From: Flavobacteriales bacterium UBA3364
GTDB taxonomy: Bacteria > Bacteroidota > Bacteroidia > Flavobacteriales_F > PHOS-HE28
Direction: 5' to 3'
Assembly (NCBI GenBank): GCA_002360495.1
Contig: DEQO01000146.1
Coordinates: forward strand, 1-13,090
Length of the DNA: 13,090 nucleotides
Shown here: positions 6,911-13,090 of the stretch, in pieces
How the letters are laid out: every line of letters starts with the position of its first letter
How positions within the stretch are numbered: position 1 is the first letter of the stretch
Made by a program: the position numbers and the translations under genes
The notes under the pieces: generated by a model
Databases searched by the model: none
What the model was told of the DNA's origin: nothing
Seen by the model: the letters and a program-made list of their open reading frames with translations, nothing else

Positions 6911-7825
6911 ATGGTATTGCGGCTACTCTCGAAATGTGCATTGATCGCCTCGCCGATCCTACTGCAGTTCGGTCTCGTGGCGTGGGTGGACCCCTACGAA
7001 TTGTTCGGGGACCACGGTCCTGTGCCCCATGCGCTCAAGGAGAAGAACCTTTTCCATAGTGGTCGAACAATGCCGTTCAACAATGTGATGTGGAAGCTGG
7101 TGGAGTTCGAACGCAGCCCGCGACCGAACGTGATCTTCGGTGATTCACGCCTGGCCTACTTCGATCTGGATGCCCTGGAGAAGACCAGTGGACAACGCTA
7201 CTTCAACTTCGGCATTCCCGGCGGCAACCAGCGTACCTTGATGGACCTGTTCGCCTATGCTGACAGCCTCTCGCCCCTGGCCAATGTGTATGTACAACTG
7301 TCCTACAAGACACTGAACAAGGGTGCGCGGCATGATCTCTACCACGAACCGCGCAAATTGCTGGACGAGCCGCTGCTCTACGTTTCGAACAGGCGTGTCC
7401 TGGAGGCCACGGGCTTGAACCTTTTGAGCTGGAAGTTCCCCGAGCGGATCGCCTACGACCCGCCTTCACCGGACCAATGGCGCATGGTACTGGATGCCGA
7501 ACGTGCGAACGTCGCCCATTTCGAATTGGATACAAGTGTGTACCAAGACCTTCAGATCATCGCCGATCGGTGTCGCGATAAGGGGGCCAAGCTGGTATTC
7601 CTGGAATACCCGACACACCCGGATGCACAGCGCATCTACAAAGATGCCGGGCTCGACCCCGTGCGGGATGCTTTCCTGGACCGCCTTCGCCGCATGGCAC
7701 CGGTGGTCGATCTGGACCGAGCTGGGCTGTTCCCCTCGGACAGGAGCTTCTGGCGGGATCCGGTACACCTCACCGTGGATGCGCAGCGCAGGTTGATCGC
7801 CCATGTGTGGGGATCCGCCCGTTGA
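6911..7825 (+). CDS. Membrane-anchored SGNH hydrolase-like protein
   Basis: A 304-residue protein with an N-terminal hydrophobic segment (about residues 5-26) that should anchor it with the catalytic part outside the cytoplasm. The SGNH hydrolase pattern is visible. Block I is FGDSRLAYF with nucleophile Ser79, the block II Gly lies in FGIPGGNQRTL (about 100-110), and block V is RDPVHLT with Asp283 and His286 as the other triad members. The block III Asn is not clear; Asn106 is one candidate. GDSR instead of GDSL, a single TM and a C-terminal DxxH are typical of DltD/AlgX-like SGNH proteins that move acyl groups on cell-surface glycans, often with an MBOAT partner. No MBOAT gene is nearby, so substrate and partner are unknown. 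It has its own promoter at 6801-6834. Confidence 0.8.
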   Translation: MVLRLLSKCALIASPILLQFGLVAWVDPYELFGDHGPVPHALKEKNLFHSGRTMPFNNVMWKLVEFERSPRPNVIFGDSRLAYFDLDALEKTSGQRYFNFGIPGGNQRTLMDLFAYADSLSPLANVYVQLSYKTLNKGARHDLYHEPRKLLDEPLLYVSNRRVLEATGLNLLSWKFPERIAYDPPSPDQWRMVLDAERANVAHFELDTSVYQDLQIIADRCRDKGAKLVFLEYPTHPDAQRIYKDAGLDPVRDAFLDRLRRMAPVVDLDRAGLFPSDRSFWRDPVHLTVDAQRRLIAHVWGSAR

Positions 7826-8186
7826 CGGAAGATCGATCCCCCCCTCTTGTAGAACATCGGGCAACATCCAGCCCGTCTTGCGCTCGATCATTTCGTACGT
7901 ACGTGTTCGGCCTGCACCGTTCATCCAATGGTGTGCTTTGCGGATGCATCAGACATCGTTGTGAACAACGGATCGTTCATGGCCGATGGAACCGTCATCG
8001 AGCCTATCCGGTGATCGAACCGGCGCAGAGCTTCTTTGGTAGAAAAGTCGTTCATACCGATGAATCGGGCGTTTATGGTCGCGAGTCCTGCTCAGCACAA
8101 CATGAAACAGGGAAATTGTCCGTCGAGTTCACTCGAAACCCTTGCCCGGCGCGGCTTGTACGCTGGACGACTCCTGAGCGACGGGC

Positions 8187-8194
8187 TACTTTTG
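8187..8194 (+). promoter_or_regulatory. -7-like box ahead of the large T9SS gene (TACTTTTG)
   Basis: TACTTTTGCC is an exact TAnnTTTG match in intergenic DNA, the same octamer as ahead of the dehydrogenase gene. It lies 186 bases before the ATG at 8381, so it would give a long leader holding a short ORF and two hairpins. A TTG at 8156-8158 is too far (28 bases) to be a good -33 element. Confidence 0.4.
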
Positions 8195-8288
8195 CCGACA
8201 TGGAACCGCTCCCATATCCCAGAGGTCCACGTTGGATCCCATTCCTGACCGGTCGTTGTCGCTAGGCCACGATCAGGCATTCATCCAC

Positions 8289-8312
8289 GGTCCCTCCTGC
8301 TCCGGAGGTACC
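8289..8312 (+). promoter_or_regulatory. Leader hairpin upstream of the large T9SS gene
   Basis: GGTCCCTCC (8289-8297) can pair with GGAGGTACC (8304-8312) as a 9-base stem with one mismatch and the 6-base loop TGCTCC. No T-run follows directly, so it is more likely a leader structure than an intrinsic terminator. Confidence 0.35.
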
Positions 8313-8343
8313 TGTAAGCATCAACAAGAATTCTCTTTTACCC

Positions 8344-8360
8344 GGACCCCGCTCAGGTCC
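8344..8360 (+). promoter_or_regulatory. Second, smaller leader hairpin
   Basis: GGACC (8344-8348) and GGTCC (8356-8360) form a 5-base stem with a 7-base loop, 20 bases before the start codon at 8381. It is close enough to affect ribosome access, but a stem this short can occur by chance. Confidence 0.25.
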
Positions 8361-8380
8361 AGAATTACCGAACAGAAATC

Positions 8381-11300
8381 ATGCTTCGACCCATAGCCCT
8401 CGTCTTCAGCACGCTCCTAACGGTACTGTCCTTCTCTCAAACAGTTTCCGAACGGGCTGCGGTACGCTTGACCGCTACTGTACAAACGTCGAGCATCACG
8501 CTCAACTGGGTCTCCATGCCGAGTACAACGTCGCTGACGATCTATCGGAAGACGAAGAGTGCCACGACATGGGGAAGCGCCGTCGCCTCCCCGTCGGCCA
8601 GTTCGTTGCAGTGGGTTGATAATACGGTCAGTTCAGGGACCTACTATGAATACAAGGTGGTCCGTGTATCGGCAGGCGTCACCGGCACCGGATACATCAG
8701 CACGGGCATACAAGTGCCCGCCGTCGATTACCGGGGCAAAGTGATCCTGTTGGTGGACAACACGCTCTCCTCGCCTCTGGCACCTGAACTCACGCAGCTG
8801 ATCTGGGATCTGCGCGCCGATGGTTGGACAGTCCTGCGTAGCGATGTTTCGCGCACAGCATCGGTGACCAGTATCCGCAGCATCGTGCAGGCGCACTACA
8901 ACAGCGACCCGACCAATGTGAAGGCACTCTACATCGTAGGGCACGTACCCGTGCCCTATTCCGGCAACATCACTCCCGATGGACATGATGATGGCAAAGG
9001 TGCCCGACCGACCGACGGTTACTATGCCGATGTGAACGGCACATGGACCGACGCTACCGTCAACACCCAGATCTCCACGCATACCCAGGCGTGGAACACG
9101 CCCGGTGATGGCAAGTTCGACCAGAGCGATTTCCCGTCGGCCATCGAGCTACAAGTGGGTCGCGTCGATCTCTACGACATGCCCGCCTTCGCCTCCACCG
9201 GGAACGAAGTGCAGTTGATGCGCAACTACCTGAACAAAGCACATAGCTACAAGATCAAGGGATGGTCCCCGACGGTCCGCGGCATCGTCATCGATAACCT
9301 CTCGTGGCTGAGCAATCCGATCGCGGCGAGCGGCTTCCGCACAGCACCCCTGACAGGGAATGCCAATTTGCAGCCGGCATATCCCATCACGGAGTTCTAC
9401 ACCTACATCAACAACCAAAGCTATTTGTGGACGTACCATTGCGGTGGGGGACAACAATCGACCACGGACGGGGTCGTGACCTACAGCGGAACGGATGGCG
9501 GCGCCACCACCGCCCAATTGGCAAGCTCTGTGACAATGGGTGGCGTGTTCAACATGGCGTTGGGCAGCTTCTTCTACGACTTCGACAACAAGAACAATTT
9601 CCTCCGCGCGGTGATCGCTCGCGGTGACGGGTTGACCAACTGCTGGGCGGGGATCCCTGCATGGTACTATCACCACATGGGCATGGGCGACAACATCGGC
9701 TATAGCGTGTTGCAGACGATGAACAACACGGGCCTCTATACACCCCTCACGGAGGGTTGGCAATCGAGCATCGGGCGCACACACTTGAACCTCATGGGGG
9801 ACCCGACGCTGCGCATGAAGATGGTGGCACCACCGACCAACCTGTCGATCACGAATTCCGGAGGGCATCCCGTCTTCGCATGGACCGCCTCGACCGAATC
9901 GGTGTTGGGCTACTATGTCTACCAGATCGATCCGACAACCGGTGTTGTGACAAGGCTCACCACGAACCCGGTGACCACAACGTCCTACACGGGCACGACG
10001 ATCCCCTTTGTCGCGGGTCGTGAATACATGGTGCGTGCCGTGAAACTGGAGACGAACTTCAGTGGAAGCTATTACAACGTTTCCCTGGGTTCCATCGCTA
10101 CATCCACAGGAACGGCGGCCACGGATTGCCTCGGTATCGTTGGAGGGACCGCCACGGTAGGCTCTCCCTGCAATGACAACAATGCCTGCACGACGGGTGA
10201 CGTATGGAATTCCAGCTGCCAGTGCGTAGGGACCAGCATCTCGCCCACCGCGACGATAACGGCAAGTGGAGCCACCAGTTTCTGCGCAGGCGGAAGCGTT
10301 GTGCTCAACAGCAGCACCGGAACAGGATACACCTATGCATGGAAGCGGGATGGGGTGGCGATCAGCGGTGCCACGGCAAGTACCTATACGGCCACGCTTG
10401 GAGGCAGCTACACGGTGACGATCGGCAGTGGTGGTTGCTCCGTTACCTCCGCAGGGGTCACGGTCATCATCAAGCCTTCGCCGGTCTCCGCCATTACTCC
10501 CGGCGGGGCAACGGGCTTCTGCACCGGGGGCAGTGTGTTGTTGTCGGGTAGCACGGCCACTGGTAATACGTATGTGTGGAAAAGGAACGGAACCACGATC
10601 ACTGGTGCTACTGCCAGTTCATACACGGCGACGCTCGCGGGTACCTATACCCTGGTGGTGACCAATGGCGGATGTTCCACGACCTCATCGGCAACCACCG
10701 TGACCGTGGGTACGGCGCCCGCAGCGACCATTACAGCTGGAGGGTCGACGACCTTCTGTTCCGGTGGCAGCGTCGTCCTCAGCGGCAACACCGGGACCGG
10801 ATACACCTACGTGTGGAAACGCGGCGGTACCGCGATCAGCGGGGCGACCGGCAGTAGCTACACGGCCAGTGTGGCGGGTAGCTACACCCTTACCGTAAGC
10901 AATGGTGGTTGCGAGACCACATCCGCCGCGACCACGGTAACAGTGACCGCCGGGCCGACAGCCACGATCACCGCCGGTGGAGCGACCAGTTTCTGTACCG
11001 GTGGTAGTGTGGTCCTTACGAGCAATACCGGAACGGGCTACACGTACGTGTGGAAACGCGGTGGTACCACCATCAGCGGCGCCACGTCGAGCAGCTACAC
11101 CGCAAGCGTCGCCGGCAGCTACACCGTCACCATCTCGAGCGGAAGTTGTTCATCCACCTCCCTCGCGGCCACGGTCGTGGTGAATGCCCTTCCAACGGCA
11201 TCGATCACGGCAGGTGGAGCGACGGCATTCTGCTCCGGGAGCAACGTGGTGCTGAATGCCAACACCGGAACAGGTCATACCTATGTCTGGAGACGTGACG

Positions 11301-12505
11301 GTATCGCCATCGGCGGGGCCGTGAGCAGCAGCTACACCGCCAGCGCGGGAGGTAGCTACACGGTCGTGGTAAGTAACGGTGGTTGCTCACAAACATCGGC
11401 TGCGACCGTGGTCACGGTGTACGCGGGCCCGACAGTGTCCTGCACCTCGAATGCGACCAATGCTACGGTGAGCGTTGCTGCCAGCGGTGGGCTTGCTCCC
11501 TACACCTATAGCTGGAACACCAGCCCTGTACAGACCACGGCGACGGCCAGTGTCATCAACTCGGGCAGCTACCTGGTCAATGTCACTGATGCACGTGGCT
11601 GCCGGTCGAGCTGTACTTCGACGATCACCATCACAGGCGGCGGAACCTGCACCGGTACCCGGACGGAATCACAGACCACCTGGGGGGCGACGGCTTCGGG
11701 GAGCAATCCGGCAGCCTATATGACCAGCAACTTTGCCGCGGCATTCCCGGCACCGAACTACCTGACCATCGGATGCGGTAGTCGAACGCTGAGCCTTACC
11801 TCGGCCGCTGCGGTCACGGCATTCCTGCCATCAACGGGTACCGTTGCGCGCTTGCCGTACGGTGCCATGCAGAACCCCGGCTCCACCTACAGCAACATGC
11901 TCGCGGGCCAGTTGATCGCCTTGAAACTGAGCGTCCGCTTCGATGAGCTTTCGGCCACCTTCAGTTCATCCAATGTGCTCCTCAAGAACATGGTGATCGC
12001 CAGCGGGCCATTCGCCGGCTGGACCGTTCAGCAACTGATCGCTGCGGCCGATTCCAAGATCGGTGGTTGCGGTGGGTCCTATAGCCGGACCACGCTGAAC
12101 ACCGCGATAACCGCTGTGAACGATGGATACCTCGGCGGTACGATGAACAGCGGTTTCCTGATCTGTCCCGGTTCGTCCGCCCTGGCCCTCCAGCCCGAGG
12201 AAGCCGAGGAAACCTTCACGGGAATTCCAACGCCGAAGGAGGAACAATTGGAGGTTTCGATCTTCCCGAACCCCGTACGCGGAACAGCTACGATCTTGAT
12301 CTCCGGGACCGCACAGGATCGACCGACGACGGTGGAGATCCACTCCATGAGCGGTGCTCTCATGAAGCAGCTCTACAGCGGAACCCTGGCTGACGGCATA
12401 CAGCATCGGGTGACGTGGAATGCCGAAGGCCGTGCGACAGGAATGTACTTCTACCGTGTAGTGAGCGGTGACCGGACCACCACTGGAAAGATCGTGGTGG
12501 AATAG
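8381..12505 (+). CDS. Large T9SS cargo protein: gingipain-like (C25) domain, FN3, Ig-like repeats, sorting domain
   Basis: A 1374-residue exported protein. Signal peptide is about residues 1-20, FN3-like domain about 25-112. A C25 (gingipain-like) fold spans about 115-478: KVILLVDN, ALYIVGHVPVPYSG (183-196), IELQVGRVDL (255-264), a catalytic-type His in YHCGGG (His353) and MGDPTLRM (472-479). The segment where gingipains carry the catalytic Cys reads MALGSFFYDFD (392-402), without Cys. A second FN3-like domain (about 480-575) and a Cys-rich linker from DCLGIVGG (582) to CQCVG follow. Then come five Ig-like repeats (623-1017), a divergent sixth (1018-1087), a conserved module (about 1088-1265, GPFAGWTVQQL) and a T9SS type A sorting domain (about 1291-1374, VSIFPNPVRG). 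Likely surface-exposed or secreted, with a binding or adhesive role by inference. The A-rich run before the ATG is typical of Bacteroidota. Confidence 0.88.
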   Translation: MLRPIALVFSTLLTVLSFSQTVSERAAVRLTATVQTSSITLNWVSMPSTTSLTIYRKTKSATTWGSAVASPSASSLQWVDNTVSSGTYYEYKVVRVSAGVTGTGYISTGIQVPAVDYRGKVILLVDNTLSSPLAPELTQLIWDLRADGWTVLRSDVSRTASVTSIRSIVQAHYNSDPTNVKALYIVGHVPVPYSGNITPDGHDDGKGARPTDGYYADVNGTWTDATVNTQISTHTQAWNTPGDGKFDQSDFPSAIELQVGRVDLYDMPAFASTGNEVQLMRNYLNKAHSYKIKGWSPTVRGIVIDNLSWLSNPIAASGFRTAPLTGNANLQPAYPITEFYTYINNQSYLWTYHCGGGQQSTTDGVVTYSGTDGGATTAQLASSVTMGGVFNMALGSFFYDFDNKNNFLRAVIARGDGLTNCWAGIPAWYYHHMGMGDNIGYSVLQTMNNTGLYTPLTEGWQSSIGRTHLNLMGDPTLRMKMVAPPTNLSITNSGGHPVFAWTASTESVLGYYVYQIDPTTGVVTRLTTNPVTTTSYTGTTIPFVAGREYMVRAVKLETNFSGSYYNVSLGSIATSTGTAATDCLGIVGGTATVGSPCNDNNACTTGDVWNSSCQCVGTSISPTATITASGATSFCAGGSVVLNSSTGTGYTYAWKRDGVAISGATASTYTATLGGSYTVTIGSGGCSVTSAGVTVIIKPSPVSAITPGGATGFCTGGSVLLSGSTATGNTYVWKRNGTTITGATASSYTATLAGTYTLVVTNGGCSTTSSATTVTVGTAPAATITAGGSTTFCSGGSVVLSGNTGTGYTYVWKRGGTAISGATGSSYTASVAGSYTLTVSNGGCETTSAATTVTVTAGPTATITAGGATSFCTGGSVVLTSNTGTGYTYVWKRGGTTISGATSSSYTASVAGSYTVTISSGSCSSTSLAATVVVNALPTASITAGGATAFCSGSNVVLNANTGTGHTYVWRRDGIAIGGAVSSSYTASAGGSYTVVVSNGGCSQTSAATVVTVYAGPTVSCTSNATNATVSVAASGGLAPYTYSWNTSPVQTTATASVINSGSYLVNVTDARGCRSSCTSTITITGGGTCTGTRTESQTTWGATASGSNPAAYMTSNFAAAFPAPNYLTIGCGSRTLSLTSAAAVTAFLPSTGTVARLPYGAMQNPGSTYSNMLAGQLIALKLSVRFDELSATFSSSNVLLKNMVIASGPFAGWTVQQLIAAADSKIGGCGGSYSRTTLNTAITAVNDGYLGGTMNSGFLICPGSSALALQPEEAEETFTGIPTPKEEQLEVSIFPNPVRGTATILISGTAQDRPTTVEIHSMSGALMKQLYSGTLADGIQHRVTWNAEGRATGMYFYRVVSGDRTTTGKIVVE
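10247..11431 (+). repeat. Five tandem Ig-like coding repeats of about 237 bases
   Basis: Within the large T9SS gene, residues 623-702, 703-780, 781-859, 860-938 and 939-1017 repeat a unit of 78-80 residues. The pattern is ITAGGAT-FC-GGSVVL, then TYVWKR-G--I-GA, SSYTA--AGSYT and a final Cys in (G/S)(G/S)-C. Each unit has one Cys near the front and one near the end, placed to form one disulfide. The protein units are very alike, but their DNA differs at many silent positions, so they are not a recent DNA duplication. Confidence 0.9.
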
Positions 12506-12521
12506 CAGGTCGCGATAGGTT

Positions 12522-12560
12522 GCAGGGCCCGCGTTCCTGGAGAGCGCGGGCCCTGCTTGT
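12522..12560 (+). terminator. Strong intrinsic-type terminator after the large T9SS gene
   Basis: GCAGGGCCCGCG (12522-12533) pairs perfectly with CGCGGGCCCTGC (12545-12556), and the stem can extend by three more pairs to leave a CTGGA loop. TTGTT follows at once on the plus strand. It lies 17 bases after the stop codon at 12505. The other side has no T-rich tract, so it should act mainly on plus-strand transcription. Confidence 0.8.
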
Positions 12561-12861
12561 TCCATACGCAGCATAAGGATGCATCCTCGACCCCGTTGCC
12601 CGTTGCATCGATGATGTTCGATGCCACGCTTGAAGCGAACAGCGTCCGTCCAATTCGGCGTTCTGTCAAAGAATGCAACAGTGACCATTCCATCGTGGAG
12701 CGCTCCTCCGATGCCGATCCGTTCGACGCGGTAGGCTCCATGGCATCTGCGCGGAATTCCGCAACCGGTGGATGGTGGTGGGCACGCCATACGATCGGCG
12801 AAAGAGCAAGGAACCCGCTGGTGCGACAGGACCCGATGCCGCGCTTCAGCAGCCGTCCGAA
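12561..12861. other. About 300 bases without a supported gene
   Basis: Between the terminator and the end of the minus-strand barrel gene I see no convincing coding region. The one longer minus-strand frame here reads through the terminator hairpin into the T9SS gene and looks like no family I know. Two perfect palindromes, GGAGCGCTCC (12697-12706) and GCGGAATTCCGC (12751-12762), are present but are not unusual by chance. Confidence 0.5.
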
Positions 12862-13090
12862 TCAGCGAAGTCCAGGCTTGGCCCAGCCCCACCCCAAGTC
12901 CAGCCCGATGCAATACGTCGCCGACTCCAGCCCTGTCGTGGAAAAACCATCACCCACGATCGCGGACCCTGCGCCGACGTTGTACTGCACACCACCATGC
13001 AAGTCGGCGTAGAACCGTTCCAACCCCCCACGCACCCCTATCCGGAGCCCGACAGGGAACACGTTAACGCTACCCTCGTCCTTAAGGTGC
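12862..13090 (-). CDS. C-terminal end of a probable outer-membrane beta-barrel protein (partial)
   Basis: The minus-strand frame is open from the right edge to a TGA at 12862-12864, giving about 75 residues of a protein whose start lies outside the window. The sequence alternates hydrophobic, aromatic and glycine-rich strands: NVFPVGLRIGVRGGLERFY, ADLHGGVQYNVG and a final YCIGLDLGWGWAKPGLR. This is the texture of the last strands of a small outer-membrane beta-barrel of the type common in Bacteroidota. An internal GTG could be read as a start, but the frame continues upstream of it to the edge. It converges on the T9SS gene and its terminator. The barrel call is an inference from pattern, not a firm family match. 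Confidence 0.6.
   Translation of the reverse strand, partial: HLKDEGSVNVFPVGLRIGVRGGLERFYADLHGGVQYNVGAGSAIVGDGFSTTGLESATYCIGLDLGWGWAKPGLR

Larger units (their letters stand above)
7826..8380. other. 555-base gap without a convincing gene
   Basis: Between the SGNH stop and the large T9SS gene I find no well-supported gene. The region holds a -7-like box (8187-8194), a 21-codon ORF right behind it (8200-8265), two leader hairpins (8289-8312 and 8344-8360) and a self-complementary CGTACGTACG at 7894-7903. On the minus strand there is a 44-codon ORF at 7921-8055 whose coding status is open. No strong terminator follows the SGNH gene. Confidence 0.6.

Noticed and set aside
5427..6941. 504-codon minus-strand frame opposite the YHYH gene
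   Set aside because: High-GC antisense shadow of a gene with signal peptide, domain motifs and sorting domain on the plus strand.
7466..7924. 152-codon minus-strand frame
   Set aside because: Most of it is antisense to the well-supported SGNH gene and has no recognisable motif; treated as a shadow frame.
6894..8225. TATCCCAGAGGT present before both the SGNH gene and the large T9SS gene
   Set aside because: A shared 12-base word is expected several times by chance in 13 kb, and the two copies sit in different contexts and frames.
7807..8265. 152-codon plus-strand frame after the SGNH gene
   Set aside because: It starts inside the SGNH gene, runs through the -7-like box at 8187, is Arg/Ser/Pro-rich and matches no family; only its last 21 codons are noted as a possible leader ORF.
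12451..12741. 96-codon minus-strand frame across the terminator
   Set aside because: It reads through the strong terminator hairpin into the antisense of the T9SS gene and has no family resemblance.
12751..12762. Palindrome GCGGAATTCCGC in the right-hand gap
   Set aside because: A perfect 12-base palindrome is expected a few times in a window this long; no second copy or promoter context supports an operator.

Overview
The window looks like a chromosomal segment of a high-GC member of the Bacteroidota, most likely an uncultured Flavobacteriales-like lineage. Three signs point there: two secreted proteins with C-terminal type IX secretion (T9SS) sorting domains, promoter-like TAnnTTTG boxes (the Bacteroidota -7 element) ahead of several genes with little sign of Shine-Dalgarno use, and a DUF4271-hemD-rnpA-yidD-S41 peptidase cluster of a kind I know from Flavobacteriia. 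This placement rests on gene content read by eye, not on a phylogeny.

Left part (1-3074, minus strand): a compact housekeeping operon, read from right to left. It encodes a DUF4271 membrane protein, uroporphyrinogen-III synthase (hemD, TTG start), the RNase P protein (rnpA), the YidD membrane-insertion factor and an S41 C-terminal processing peptidase that runs off the left edge. Spacing is tight. The rnpA/yidD and yidD/S41 junctions are both 8-base overlaps of almost the same sequence (ATGGRTAA), so the three genes are probably translationally coupled.

Centre (3141-5472): a divergent glutaryl-CoA dehydrogenase-like acyl-CoA dehydrogenase on the plus strand with all visible key residues intact. 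It converges on two minus-strand paralogues of a small STAS/SpoIIAA-like protein family, probably a tandem duplication.

Right part (5577-12505, plus strand): envelope and secretion genes. First comes a secreted YHYH-domain protein with a T9SS sorting domain, then a membrane-anchored SGNH hydrolase-like protein with its own promoter. A gap of about 555 bases without a convincing gene follows, holding a promoter-like box, a 21-codon ORF and two hairpins. Then comes a 1374-residue T9SS cargo protein. Its layout is signal peptide, FN3-like domain, gingipain-like (C25) fold that seems to lack the catalytic cysteine, second FN3-like domain, Cys-rich linker, five tandem Ig-like repeats, a divergent sixth module, a conserved C-terminal module of unknown role and a sorting domain. 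A strong hairpin terminator follows it.

Far right (12557-13090): about 300 bases without a supported gene, then the C-terminal end of a probable outer-membrane beta-barrel protein on the minus strand, cut by the window edge. No RNA genes, insertion sequences, CRISPR arrays or attachment sites were seen. The best candidate for something under-described is the large cargo protein, with its likely non-catalytic gingipain-like domain and unnamed modules.
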